DNA from: Mastigamoeba balamuthi
Lineage: Eukaryota > Evosea > Mastigamoebida > Mastigamoebidae
NCBI GenBank assembly: GCA_902651635.1
Contig: CACRSC010000020.1
Location: 299,560-363,559, forward strand
Reading direction: 5' to 3'
DNA: 64,000 nt
Numbering within the stretch: position 1 is the first letter of the stretch; the number at the start of each line of letters is the position of its first letter. Positions 1-10,832 of the stretch are shown in pieces. The notes under the pieces were generated by a model. That model was not told the origin of the DNA. It worked only from the letters and a program-made list of their open reading frames with translations, and did no database searches. The translations under genes were made by a program, and so were the position numbers.

Positions 1-2110
1 GTCTCAGAGGGACGCGAGAGCTGTGCCGGTGAGTGAGGCCTCACGGTGTCGGACTTGTAGCAGATGTTCAGCCCCTCGGCGATGTCCTTCCCGGCGTCGT
101 GGTGCGTGGCGCTGTTCCAGAGGGCGATGACAGTGCTGGCGTTCTCGCGGTTGAAGAGGAACGAGGCGGCTGTCCTGGCCTCCTGGTAGTACGAGGCGAA
201 TAGGTTGATGACCTCCCTGTCATCCGTGCATGAGATCCGCGGCCAGGCAGTTGTTCTGAGTGTGCGCACCGGTACCGGTGCTCTCTCAGGCGCTTGAGGC
301 CCGAGCGCGGAGCGATTAGCATTTTACCGGCCTGTACCACAGCCAATGCGCTGCCCAGCTCGCTCTCCGCGGACCCAGCGATCGCGAGAGCCTGCGGGTG
401 ACCGTCAAAGCGGGCTGCGAGAGCGAGGACGGCTTGCGGGGGCGCACCCCTCTTCCAGTGAGCTCTGCGAGGTTGCTGTCCGTGTTCGACCCCTGGGACG
501 CCGTCACCGCCATCTCCCGGTCGTGGGCGCTGTTGTGCGCGCTGGCAGCCGCGCGCAGCCCGAGAGCGAAGCAGCTACTGATGTAATCTGCTGTGGGCGG
601 GCTGTTGACCCCCACGAGGGCCCTGTGCGACGTGCTGTTCCACCCGACGTCCGAGCAGCCGCTGAACCGGAACGACCACGAGGGCACCGCGTCGAGCTGG
701 CCGGTGCTGAGGTTCATCTGGGTCATGAAGACCTCGTGGGCGCCCTGGTTGCACCAGTCGTCTCCTGTCTGTCCCGCTTCCCTGGAGCCCACGCCGTCGC
801 CGTAGGGCCCCAGAGTGTAGTCGTAGAGCTGGAACGTGCGGATGTCGCGGAAGATGGCGTCGAGGAAGGTGGCACGCGTCAGCGGCCACCCGTTGAGCTC
901 GAGGGCCCTCGACGCCGCCGCCGTGAGCAGCCGCCCCGCGATGAACCCCTCGAGCGACGCGTGGCTGAGGTTCATCCCCGGCTGGTACTTGGCCATCGCC
1001 TTCTGGTACTCCCTGTGTGCGCGACCGCCGCAGAGGCAGGTCAGTCAGAGGGCCTGCTGCGAGCGAGCGCAGCGCTGGGCACCTGACGATGCGGTACTGC
1101 GCTCTGGGGCCGTCGTCGCGGTCGGGGCCCTGCGCTGTGGTGTTGGTGGGCATGGGGACCACCTGGCTCATGTACACCGACGACCCCAGCGCAGCCAGCG
1201 CCTCCCACGTCAGCGGGGGCACCGCTGCGTGGAGCTCGCTGGCCGTGACCCACGCCATGGCGACGTAGGTGACGCCGCCCTTGCGCTGCCTGGCCATCTC
1301 GCGCAGCAGCGCCCCCGACATGCTCCCCAGCGCGACCAGCACGACGGCCCTCGGGTCCCCGCGGGCGCACAGCTGCCCCACAGCGCGCCGCGCCATGTCG
1401 ACCAGGTCGCCCGGCGCGTCGACGACGGGGTGGCCGTAGCTCGCGAGCAGCTCTGCGCCCAGGGAGCCCAGCGTCCTGTTGAGGTACCGCAGCGCGTCGC
1501 GGCCGAACTGCGTGTCCTGGAAGAAGAGCGCCGTGCTGTTGACAGCGGCCCACTCCCTCGCCAGCAGGTGCGCCACGATGGCCCCCATCTCGTCGCCGCC
1601 TCCCGCCCGCACGAGCGCCACGCCAGCACGCCCGCCCGAGCGGTCGCGGAGCTTCTGGCTGCTCGAGAGCGCCCCGACGAAGGGCACCGGGACGCCGTCG
1701 CTGCCCGCGGCCTCGCGCAGCCTCTCGAGCGCCCGCTCGCTGGCCGACGACCCCACGGTGCCGGCCACGGCGAAGGCGCCCCCGCAGAGCAGCCGGTCGA
1801 CGTTGTGGGCCTGGCCCTCGTCGCTGTAGGCGTCGTCGAGCGTCGCCAGCGCGTAGGTGACGGCCGACGTCTCGTTGGCGACGGCCAGCGCGGCGCCGAG
1901 GCCAGCGCGGGCGTCGACGCCGGCCTGGGCGTGGGGGCCGGTCAGGGGGGCCGACTGGCCGACGAGGAGCAGCGGGCGGGCGCCTGTGGGGTCGCCCGGG
2001 GGCTGCAGGGAGCCGGCGGCCCTCAGGGCCTCTGCGCACGGGGGCGGCGCCCCAGAGGCCCCGAGCGAGGCCGCGAGGACGAGGCTGAGGCAGAGGCTGA
2101 GGGCGGGCAT
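1..2110 (-). CDS. Dual-PBP1 receptor pseudokinase family, copy A (5' part; truncated by window edge)
   Basis: The start is ATG at 2110, followed by a hydrophobic Leu/Ala signal peptide and then a LivJ/ANF-receptor-like type I periplasmic-binding fold with LLVVGQSAPLTGPHA near its start. A short intron lies at about 1005-1085. The next exon carries the family hallmark blocks NGWPLTRATFLDAIFRDI and WCNQGAHEVFMTQ. After another intron the second PBP1-like module begins (LFASYYQEARTAASF at about 150-200). The exon at about 46-230 ends at a GTGAGG donor, and the rest of module two, the membrane helix and the kinase-like domain lie beyond base 1. It is the same family as the array at 14.8-40.8 kb but separated from it by five unrelated genes. 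It is expected to be a plasma-membrane sensor of a small extracellular ligand; the ligand cannot be inferred. The large ORF on the opposite strand is a GC-rich shadow. Confidence 0.75.
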
Positions 2111-2636
2111 CGGGAGGGGGCGGGGGGGCTCGGGGGTGGCTGCTCGCGGCTGCTGTGCCCCTCGGGGGTGTGGGGAGCCGTTGAACAGAGCGGGACACGT
2201 TAACGAGTGCACGAAGTTTCTCAACAGTCGCCGAAACCCGAAACCGGCAACAGAGATATCCGACGGGGGCACTGCAGGTCATGTGCAAGGTCTAGATCCC
2301 GCGACACGCGCTCGCACGCTATCGCAATGGCGGGCAGAGCCAACGGGTTCTCTCCGAAACCAGTGACGTCGGGTGCCGAGATATCCCTCTGTGTTATCCC
2401 CCACACAAGCAGTATTGACGTGGCAATGGCGCCATCGGCAGTGCGCGACTCCAACGCCCATAACAATAGAAGCTGGTGTCCACTCCTCGCAGGGCCCTCG
2501 TGGGCGAACAGCGTAGGCGCTGCCCAGCAGTTGGCTGGCCCTCAAGCGGGCGAGAGGCTCGCCGAGGAGGAGCATCGCAGACGGCGTGTGTGCGAGGTGC
2601 CCCCGGGCCACGAGTGGCCGCTGTGCGGGGTACACG
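2111..2636. other. Intergenic spacer between two minus-strand genes
   Basis: About 525 bp between the start of receptor copy A and the stop of the trypsin-fold gene. No open frame here shows family-like protein sequence. It contains two GAGATATCC motifs (about 2250 and 2387) resembling the A+T core seen upstream of other genes in the window, so it may carry the promoter of copy A. Confidence 0.4.
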
Positions 2637-4023
2637 TCACGAGCGGACGAGGGAGAGCGCCTCGCGGAAGTAGCTGTGGCCGACCGAGAGGCACGTGTTG
2701 AAGTTGCGGCTCTGCTCCACCAGGGCGCCCTCGCCCTCCTCGAGGTCTACGCTGCAGTAGAGCGGCGACCCCTCGTGGTGCACAGCCCCGGCGCGGGCTG
2801 TGCACATAAGGCGAAATGCCCTGCGAGGTCAGAGGTCGGCCTGCGCGTGAGGAGTCGCTGCGAACCGGAGCGCTCGTGGACGGCGTCGCTGAAGGCAGCC
2901 GAGGCGACCCCGACCACGCGGAGGCTCGCGTCCAGCAGGGGCGACCCGCCCATGCGGGGCAGCAACGTGTTCTGCGTGTCGACGGCGCCTGCGTTCACGC
3001 CGACGACCTGCGAGACCCCGTCAGGTGAGCGCCTGCAATGGGGCACAGCGGGGCTGTCGTTGCCTTGCCCACTGTCAGGGAGCGGTGCGGGTACGCGACA
3101 CGCCGCGGGTCCGGGGGGCTGTGCATCGTGCGCCTGTATACCTCCCCGTCCTGTGCGGCCCGAATGTCCTGGAAGCCGATGGACAGCACTGGAGCGCCTA
3201 CTACTGCTGGCGCGTCTGGGCGTGTGAGCGCACATGCAACAGGCGGCGGTTGCGAGCACCAGGGGGGCTCGGGGAGACGGCCATCCGCGGGAGCCCGAGG
3301 CTCAGCAGCTCGGGGGGCGGCGTGAAGAAGAGGACGTCGGCAGCGACTGGGACCTGGAGGCGCTGGAGGGGCTCGAGGTTCTCCTCGACGAGCAGCGGGT
3401 CGTCGGGCGACTCGGCGACTCTGCATACGTACTGGAAGCGCCTGGCGACGAGGTCCCTGCGCAGCTCGACAGGCACGAAGTCGGCGAGTCCCGACACGAG
3501 CCCCGTTGCGAAGAGGTCAGTCATGTCGTAGTCGAACGCGCCGGGGCACACGTAGAGCTTGACCTGCTCGAGCTGCGATGCCCCTGCAAGCACACAGCAC
3601 GCACCCCACTGAGCACACATCCCTCCCTCAGGCGGGCCAGCGGTCTCACCGAGGCGCTGCAGCAGGTGGAAGGCCGTGACGCCCACCACAGCGCCCTCGT
3701 GCTCCAGGAGGAAGAAGGTCGCCGAGGCGCAGTGGTCCCAGGGCGTCCCGGGTGTGCCCACGCCGGCGTAGACGAGACCTGCCGGCAGCAGCGATGAGAG
3801 CACGAGCAAGCAGGGCGTCGAGTGACACCTGTAGCCCTGGCCACCTGCGCCACCATTCCCGCTCTCTCGGACACCCACTCCTTGTACGTGTCGTCGCGCG
3901 TGCCACGGGACAGCGGGAAGGGGGCAGAGAGGATCGGAGAGCCAGCCGAGCTGAGCAGGTAGTTGGGGAGGAACCTGATGGAGTCGGTTGCTGTGAGAGC
4001 AGCAACGTGAAAGACCCTAAACT
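2637..4023 (-). CDS. Trypsin-like (S1-fold) protein, probably catalytically altered; multi-exon, 5' end uncertain
   Basis: At least six short exons can be read on the minus strand, ending at a TGA at 2637-2639. Two regions match trypsin-fold landmarks. One is GVTAFHLLQ (about 3655-3685), which fits the catalytic-His strand VTAAHxx and keeps the His. The other is PRMGGSPLLD followed by RVVGVAS (about 2910-2960), which lines up without gaps on the PGNSGGPLLD...VVGV segment of DegP/trypsin-like proteases. In that alignment the nucleophile Ser position is Gly, and a Ser appears two residues later. Clear introns lie at about 3591-3650, about 3175-3260 and 3040-3140. The coding frame is open upstream to about 4023, but no initiator ATG is obvious, so a first exon is probably missing. 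It could be an inactive homologue used for binding, or a protease with a shifted serine. The fold assignment is moderate and the function unknown. Confidence 0.5.
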
Positions 4024-5030
4024 GTGATGGAGGAACCTCCCCGGAAAGGTGGGGTTGCTCTCGTCACTTCGGCAGATGCGTAGAATGCCGAAGCGTAGGT
4101 GTTCGAGCGCAGGCGCGCCGGGGCCGGATGCGCAGCGGAAGTCCGTCTTCATTCCGAGATGCCCTCCAAGACAGTTGATTCGCAAGGATCTTCGGTACTG
4201 AAGAATGAAAATCTGCCCGGTGTGACAACCGCTGGCTCAACGACCCACAGGCTCTTTTTTGGTCTCTCAGGAGAGACAGTGTTCAACACCTTCATGCAGC
4301 TGTATTGCTGCCCCGGGAACCGATTTGTTACCAATGGTTTTGTTAGTGATCCCAGAGGCAAACTGGGCGGTGCAATTTCACATGGATCCGTGGATTCGAT
4401 GGCGAGTGACTCAGCCACAGGGGCTCTGCCATCGGGTCTGAACTGGTTTTTTGTCGAGCAGCATCTATGGTGCGGCTGGGATAAGAAAGAGGTGGGCGAG
4501 AGCCTGAAAGCGAATTTAATCCCATACCGGAAAAGGCAACATCAATTCCAAACCGATATTTTCAGGTGAAGAAATAAACCCCGTTGTTGTACGGAGGAAG
4601 GAAGCGCTTCCGACAGAGATGAACCTCTCTGATCGTTTCTCTGAGGCATCAGAAATGACCTAAATACAACATTTCAACTGAATCCAAAAAATGAGGTGCC
4701 TCAGAAGTCCCTCCCGGTCAGCAATATACCGCAACTGCCCGACATGAGAAGCTACAACCGGGTTTACCAGCCGCCCTGAATCTGGACCTTCAGCCGCGTC
4801 CATATTATTCTTTTTCGACAAATGTGGGTAATTATTATCAGCCTTTATTGCTGGGGTGGAGTTTACCCCGATTCGTTTCTTTTCTGTCCTTGTCCGTTCT
4901 CCGCCAGCCCGCGCCGTCAGTGCTCCTCTACGAGATAGGAGCAGAATAGACTTCTGCCTCTGGTCATCTCACTTTGCATCGTTGCCTCGTTGCAGCAAGT
5001 CCCCCACTCCCCCACTCCCCCACATCCGGC
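4024..5030. other. Divergent intergenic region
   Basis: About 1 kb between the minus-strand trypsin-fold gene and the plus-strand gene at 5031. It is lower in GC than the flanking genes and holds only short ORFs with no recognisable protein. It presumably contains the promoters and 5' ends of both genes. Confidence 0.4.
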
Positions 5031-6025
5031 ATGTCCGAGACATCCGTGCGCCAAGACCAGCAGCAGTACGACGCTGCTGCGCCCCCGCGCATGTGGGCGT
5101 CTTCCAGTAAGGTCTTCGTGTCGGCCCCCTTCCAGGTGCGCGCCGGCCCCTCGCCCACGTGCGGGGGAGAATTGCAGCTCTCAACTCCACTTGCGCAGGT
5201 CACTTTTACCGCTGGCGCGACGTGGATGCAGCAACACGGCGTCACCGAGGCCTCCGTGAGGGACGCTGCGGGGTCTGCACGGCTGTTCCTCGAGGGCTCG
5301 ACGCACCACGGTGAGCGTTCGTGCCAACGCCTTAGAGCTCACCGGGGGAGGACAACAGAAGAGGAGGAGCTGCAGCCCTGCAGGCGCTGCTGCCACCGGA
5401 GGGGCGCCAGCGTAACCCTGGGCTTTGCTCCAGCCGATGCCGCTCTCGGCAGCTCTATCGCCGAGGCCGCGGCCCCAGCAGCTGGCGCGGGGACGGTTGT
5501 CGTTAAGTTCAATTACTGCCGGTCGTGCGTGTCTACAAATAGCACCCCAGTCAGCAGGGGAACGCTCCCTCCCCTCTGACGCCTGCGCCAACGCACCGCG
5601 CACGCAGATACTGCAACTCGTCGAGGTTGCACCTCGGGGGCCGCGTCGTGGTGGTGCTCGAGTTGCTCGACGGCCTCGGCAACGTCGTCGCGAGGCCGCA
5701 GACGCAGCCGCTGATGCTGTGCTCCAAGCCCACGCTGCACTCCTCGCCCTCTGTCGAAACCGCAGCGCCGCCGACGGCGAGCCCCCTGGTCTCCCACCTC
5801 TCGCTCGCCGACGGCCTGCCACCGTTCGTAGCGGCGCAGGCGCAGGCGCAGGCGCAGGCGCAGCAGTGGCCGCAGTACCTCGTGGCCGCGCCCGCGGGCA
5901 GCGCAGCTGCCGACAGCGGGGCAGAGGACCCGATGGCACGGCAGCTGGCGGAGCTCGAGGCCACGCTGTACGGCCAGCTGCTCAAGCTCCAGTACGTCAA
6001 GTACATCCTGCTGCAGCCGCGCTAA
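5031..6025 (+). CDS. Conserved protein of unknown function, paralogue 1 of a tandem pair
   Basis: The gene resolves into four exons with consistent phases: 5031-5135, 5199-5310, 5359-5524 and 5608-6025 (TAA). Exon 1 contains MWASSSKVFVSAPFQ. Exon 3 has a Cys cluster CRRCCHRRGASVTLGF. Exon 4 has LHLGGRVVVVLELLDGLGN and QPLMLCSKPT, then an Ala/Gln repeat encoded by (CAGGCG)n at about 5833-5863 and the C-terminal block QLAELEATLYGQLL. The neighbour at 6449-7370 has the same four exons, intron phases and blocks, which supports both models. The strand pattern around LxLGGRVVxxxELLDxxGNxVAR suggests a beta-sandwich, but I do not recognise the family. There is no signal peptide or membrane segment, so it is probably intracellular. 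Confidence 0.7.
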
Positions 6026-6448
6026 GGGCCCAAGGGCTCCATCATTCAAGCCACCTCGGGCAGCCGAGGGCCGCGCTGATCAGTTGTCCGCGGGGGCCGC
6101 GGCAGGGGGCAGCTCAGCAACACCGGCCCGCTCGGCACCCCGCTGTACAGGAGGGCCCGTGGCGGAGGACGCACATTCACCCGGGCGGGCGGGCGGACCA
6201 CAAACACACACACACGCACACGGCACACACCTTTACACCTTTTGCGCAACAAAGGCCGAATAGGGGAGGAGCAGTTTGCGTCGGCGCATTTGGTCACCTT
6301 TTTCGGTGCCCGTCGAAGCGTTACTGTTCCACTTCGCCCTTTCCGTCCAATTCCGGTCTGTCGGGCCCGTTTCGGTGGGGCACGCCCACCCTGAGTCACC
6401 GAGGAGGTATCTGTGCTGGTTCTCTGAACAGCAACATCCCACCCGCCA
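6026..6448. other. Intergenic spacer between the two paralogues
   Basis: About 420 bp with a CA-rich microsatellite at about 6207-6232 and no supported gene. It contains the presumed promoter of the downstream paralogue. Confidence 0.4.
6207..6232. repeat. (CA)n-type microsatellite
   Basis: An interrupted run of CA dinucleotides lies in the spacer between the two tandem paralogues. Confidence 0.7.
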
Positions 6449-7370
6449 ATGGCCGCCCCCGAGGCCGCAGACGCAGACGCCCCTCCGCGCGTGTGGGCGT
6501 CGGCCGCAAAGGTCTACGCGCTGACACCCTTCCAGGTGCCCGCCCCCCCCACCCCCACGGTCCCCACGGCCTCGGCCTCAACACCCCCAACGGCCCACGT
6601 CCGCCAAGGTGGCATTCGAGGCCGGCGTCGCGTGGATGGCGCAGCACCGAGTCACAGAGGAGCTCGTCCGGGGCCAGGCTGGCAGGGCACGGCTCTTCCT
6701 CGAGGACCCGGGAGGCCGCCACGGTGAGCCTGCCACGCCTGCCACTGGGGCCTGATCCCCGCCCGCTCTGACCTCGGGGCTCAGCAGAGGCCGCGGGAGA
6801 GGAACTGCCGCTCTGCCAGCGGTGCTGCGCCAGGCGGGGGGCCAACGTGACGCTGGGCTTCTCGCCAGCCAGCGAGAGAACCACAGCCGCAGCCGCAGCA
6901 GCAGCCGCGAGCACCACCGCACGGGACACGTGCGTCGTCCTCTTCGACTACTGCCGCTCGTACGTGCATACGACGGGGGGAAGGGGAGGACACGGAAGAG
7001 GGGGCCACTTAGCACCATCTGGTGCAGATACTGCTACTCGTCGCGGTTGCACCTCGGGGGCCGCGTGGTGATCGAGGTCGAGGTGCTCGACTGCCTGGGC
7101 AACGTCGTCGCGCGGCCCCGCACGCAGCCACTGATGCTGTGCTCCAAGCCCACGGCCCGCGCGTCGCCCGTCGTGCCTGAGGCCCCCGAGCCCCTGGGGC
7201 CCCTCGCCTCGCAGCTGGGACTCGCGGGAGACGGCGCTGGCGCTGCTGCCGCCCAGGCGCCACAGGCAGCGGACGACGGGAACCTCGCGCGGCAGCTGGC
7301 GGAGCTCGAGGCGACGCTGTACGGCCAGCTGCTCAACGTCCGGATGGCCATGCTGCTCTACCGCAGCTGA
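6449..7370 (+). CDS. Conserved protein of unknown function, paralogue 2 of a tandem pair
   Basis: There are four exons in phase: 6449-6535, 6609-6723, 6785-6959 and 7028-7370 (TGA). Every landmark of the upstream gene recurs: VWASAAKVYALTPFQ, the aligned WMAQH and ARLFLE segments, the CQRCCARRGANVTLGF Cys cluster, a Y-C pair spanning intron 3, SRLHLGGRVVIEVEVLD, QPLMLCSKPT and QLAELEATLYGQLL. The Ala-rich linkers differ in sequence and length, as expected for disordered spacers under weak constraint. Intron positions and phases are identical to paralogue 1, so the pair arose by tandem duplication after the introns were in place. Function is not recognised. Confidence 0.7.
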
Positions 7371-7623
7371 GAGCGCTCGCTCGGTCCGAGGGCCTGTGTG
7401 TATTCGAATTCAATTGAGCCCTCGTCGTCCTCTCCCCCCGCCCACCTCAGTGGCAGCGGCAGGCACAGCGGTAGAGCGACAGAGAACCGATGGCAGTTGT
7501 TGTTGTTGCACGCAGTGTTATTCAGCGGGGCCTCGGCCATTGCTTGGCTGCAGCCCCCCAACGGCCCAGAGGAGGGCGGCGGGGGTGGGCACCGACGCGA
7601 GACAGCCCGGTGCGACGCTCCTA
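7371..7623. other. Convergent 3' intergenic region
   Basis: About 250 bp between two convergent genes, with CAATTGA-like and Gln/Ala-rich sequence but no supported gene. It presumably carries both polyadenylation regions. Confidence 0.35.
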
Positions 7624-10600
7624 CTTTACTGGGACTCGGGCTCCTCTGCCTGCTTCTCCTGCTCGATGACAATGTCGCTGGCCCTGACCTCGTCGAGCAG
7701 CCCCGCGGCCTCGAGCTCCTTGGCCTCGTGCTGCTGCTCCTCGCCGCTCTCCCTCAGCGGCTGCTCGGCCGCCTCCTCGTCGTCGTCGTGCAGGTCGAGG
7801 TCCTCGTCGACCTCGACGGCCTCCTCGTCCTCGGGCGCGCCGTCCTTGCGGCCCACGGCGAGCGCGTGCTCCTCGTGCTCTCGAGTCGATGAGGTCGACG
7901 CGCGTGCTGCTCTCGCTGTGCTGCACGGGCGCCTCGCTCTCCTCCTCCTCCTCCGCCGCCGGCACCGTCGCCGCCGCCGTGTGCTGGTCGGACTGCTCGG
8001 CCCCCAGCAGGTCGATCAGGTTCGCGCTGGCTGTGCTCTGCCCCTCGTGCTCCTCGTGCTCCTCGAGGTCGATCAGGGACGCCGCCGCGTGGGACTCGTG
8101 CGCGCCGCTGTCGGCCTGCTGCTCCTCGTGCTCCTCGAAATCAATCAGAGACGCCTTGGGCGCAACAGGGGCCGCTCCAGCGCTCTGCTCCTCGTGCTCC
8201 TCGATGTCGATGAGGCTCCCCGCTGCGGCTGCGTGCGGCTGAGGCGCATCAGCAGTGGGCTCCTCCAAGTCGATCGGCGACGTCTGGGGAGCAGCGGGGG
8301 CCGCGCTCTGCTCCTCGTGCAGGGCCTCGTGCTCGGGCTCGGCGGCTGCGGGCTCCTCGTGCTCCACATGCAGCGGATGCTCCTCCTCGGCCACCGCGCG
8401 CTCCTCGTGGGCCTCGGGCTCCTCCACAACGGCCTCCTCTGCGCTGTCGCGAAGGGGCTCCTCGTGCACGGGCTCCTCCGCCCCCTCGTGCGCCTGCGGC
8501 TGCTCCACAGGGGCCGCCTCCTCCTCGTGGGCCTGGGGCGGCTCCACAGCGGCATCCGCCGCCTCCTCGTGGGCCTCGGGCTCCTCGTGGTGGTCCTCCG
8601 ACAGCGTCTCGGCCGCGGGCTCCGACGACGACGCCGTGGCGGGCTCCTCCTCGGCAGGGGCCTGTAGCTCATGGGACTGCGGCGGCTGCTGATGCGGGGC
8701 CTCGCAGACCTCGAAGTGCTCGGCGGCGGCAGGGGCGGCGGGGGCGTCCTGCAGGGCCTTGGGGCCGACCTTGGCGACGGCCTGCAGGAGGCACTGCAGG
8801 CGCTCCTCGACGACGGCGCGCTGGCGCTTCTGGTCCGCCAGCGCCGCCTCGACGGCGTAGACGCGGGCCTCGGCCTCCTCGGCGCGCTTCTTGTACATCT
8901 CGACCTGCACGCCCAGCTGCTCGCAGCGCCCCGCCTTCTCGTAGACGGGCTCCGACGCCCTGCGGTACTCGTCGTAGTCGCGGCGCAGGCGCGCGTTCTC
9001 CTCCGCCAGCTCCGCGCGCCGCGCCTCCTGCTCCTCGCGCGACGCGTTGAGCCGCGCCTCGAGCGCCCGCGCGCGGGCCACCGCCTCGGAGAGCTCCTCG
9101 CGCGTGCGCTCCGTCTCGGCGACCTTCTCGCGCATCGCCGCCCGCTCCCTCTCGACCTCCTCGGGCGCCGCGCCCGCCGGCGCCGCGACGCTGTCGGTCT
9201 GCGCCTCGTCCGACTGCTGCGCCTGCGGCTGCTGCGCCGGGCGGGCCTCGAGCTGCGTCTTGAGCTCCGCTGTCTCCGCGCGCAGCTGCTCGACGGCGGC
9301 CCTGAGCTCGTCGCGCTCCTTGGTCAGCGCGGGCACCTGCTCCTCCAGCTGCCTCTCGCGCTCCGAGGGCCCCTGCTGCTGCGCCTGCGCCTGCGCGTGC
9401 TGCGGCGCGCGCGCCGTCGACGACGCGGTCCTCGCGGCGCCCGCAGAGGGCCGAGCGCGCGACGGCGTCGCAGCAGCGCCAGCGCGAGGGGCGGCGGCCG
9501 TGCGCGACGTTGACGGCGCGGGGACGCGCGGGGAGGCCGTCGAGGCGAGGCCGCGGGAGCCGAGGGCCGAGGAGCGGGCGGCCGGCGCGGCGGCAGAGGC
9601 GCCCGGGGACGCGGTGCCGCGGCGCGCGGCCGTCGACGCCGTCGCAGCGGCGCCCGTGCGCGCAGACGTCGCCGTCGCGGGCTTCGTGGGCGTCGCCGTG
9701 CCGCTGCGCGACGACGACGACGTGGACGACAGCGCGGTCCTCGAAGCTGGAACGGTGAGCAGGTATGGGTTTGCTTGCGTCAGATGCGTCATAAATGGTG
9801 TGGAAAACCCCGGGAGGGAAAAACAGAAATCAGTTGTCTCAGGGGAAAAGAGCACTTGGGCGTTTTAGTTGCTGTTCGTGCACAGCGCACTCCGCAGAAG
9901 ACACGATATTTTGGGGTCTCGAAAGAGGCAAAGCCGTTTGGGCGCGGATCTCGCGGGATGCGACGCCGCCGACGCGACAGAAGAGCACGCAGGGGTGCAC
10001 AGGCCATCCGCGTGGAAAAGCACACGGAACGGCGGGAGGACGGACGGCGGCGTGGGACAAGGGCCATCCGCCTCACCGCGTTTTCAACGCGCGAAAAAGA
10101 AAACGCCGGCTCCCAACACAAAAGCGTGCAGGTGGCCAACACATCATCCGGCGCCCCAGATCCCGGCACGCAAACGCTATCCAAGCGCCAGCCCCACGGC
10201 GAGTAGCCCGAAGCGACAGCGGGAGAGGGAGAGAGGGAGAGAGGGCGAGAGGGAGGAGAGGGAGGAGAGGGAGGAAGTGGTGGTGGTGGTGGGAGAGAAG
10301 AGAGAGGGGAGGGAGAGAGGAGGAGGGGGTCGCACAGGCGGGCGGGTGCGCTGCTGCCCCTGCGGCGGCCCTCGTGCCTGCGGCGCCCGTGCGGGCTGTC
10401 GCCGTCCTGGCGCTCGCCGTTGCACCCCCTGCCGCGGCTGCAGAGGGCCCCGTGCCTGCGCGGTCGCGAGGGAGAGAGGGGGAGAGGGAGAGAGCGGACT
10501 GCTGTGTGGGCGACCGGCGGGGCCAATTCAAATCCAATTGGGGCCCGGGGGCAGAAGAGGGCACAACACGCTGGGCGGGCGCGGGCGCACGGGAGCGCGA

Positions 10601-10678
10601 GGAGCTGGACGGCAGCGGGGGCCTGGCAGACGCGGTGGACGCGGCACCGGTGGGAGCGGCGGCAGCTGTGCGCCTCAT
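7624..10678 (-). CDS. Coiled-coil protein with acidic tail carrying repeated clathrin-box-like motifs (5' exons uncertain; apparent frameshift)
   Basis: The main exon runs from an acceptor near 9757 to a stop at 7624. It encodes an Ala/Thr/Arg/Ser-rich basic region (about 9420-9750), a long heptad-like coiled coil (about 8760-9380, rich in E, R, L and A), then a Glu/His/Ala-rich tail. The tail repeats P/LID[LIF]EE(HEE) near 8270, 8205, 8140 and 8065, plus LIDLL near 8010. These fit the clathrin-box consensus L-phi-x-phi-[DE]. At about 7870-7890 the repeat unit lacks two bases relative to its neighbours. The upstream frame runs into basic nonsense, while the acidic frame resumes (EHEEH, EEAVEVDEDLDL) to the stop. 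A candidate first exon starts at ATG 10678 with similar Ala/Ser/Arg-rich sequence, and a further Ala/Thr-rich open stretch lies at about 10330-10470. The likely role is a cytosolic endocytic or vesicle scaffold, by inference from motifs only. Confidence 0.6.
10204..10330. repeat. (GA)n/GGGAGA purine-rich microsatellite
   Basis: A nearly pure purine tract of GGAGAG and GAGAGG units with a short GGT run (about 10276-10290) lies within the presumed 5' intron region of the coiled-coil gene. A smaller GA-rich patch recurs at about 10467-10495. Confidence 0.75.
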
Positions 10679-10770
10679 CGCTGATAAGCACAAAAAAAGA
10701 GCAGTGGCAAATTAAAGAGACAACACAGCAAAATATCCTCGCCCTGGGATATTATTCTGTTCTAGATTTT

Positions 10771-10787
10771 TCCACGGGATAATATCT
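10771..10787 (-). promoter_or_regulatory. Recurrent upstream motif (copy 1)
   Basis: The plus strand reads CCACGGGATAATATCTC, about 95 bp upstream of the candidate ATG at 10678. A related element, CTGGGATATTATTCTG, lies at 10744-10759. The motif resembles those upstream of Trm10 and U1-70K, all about 55-110 bp from the start codon. Confidence 0.35.
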
Positions 10788-10832
10788 CTGACGTTACGTA
10801 TGTTGTTCCCCTTGAGATGACGTTGAACGCCG

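Noticed and set aside
836-2203. Long plus-strand ORF (about 455 codons) opposite receptor copy A
   Set aside because: GC-rich codon mirror of a well-supported minus-strand gene; Arg/Gly/Ala-rich with no domain, and its frame crosses introns.
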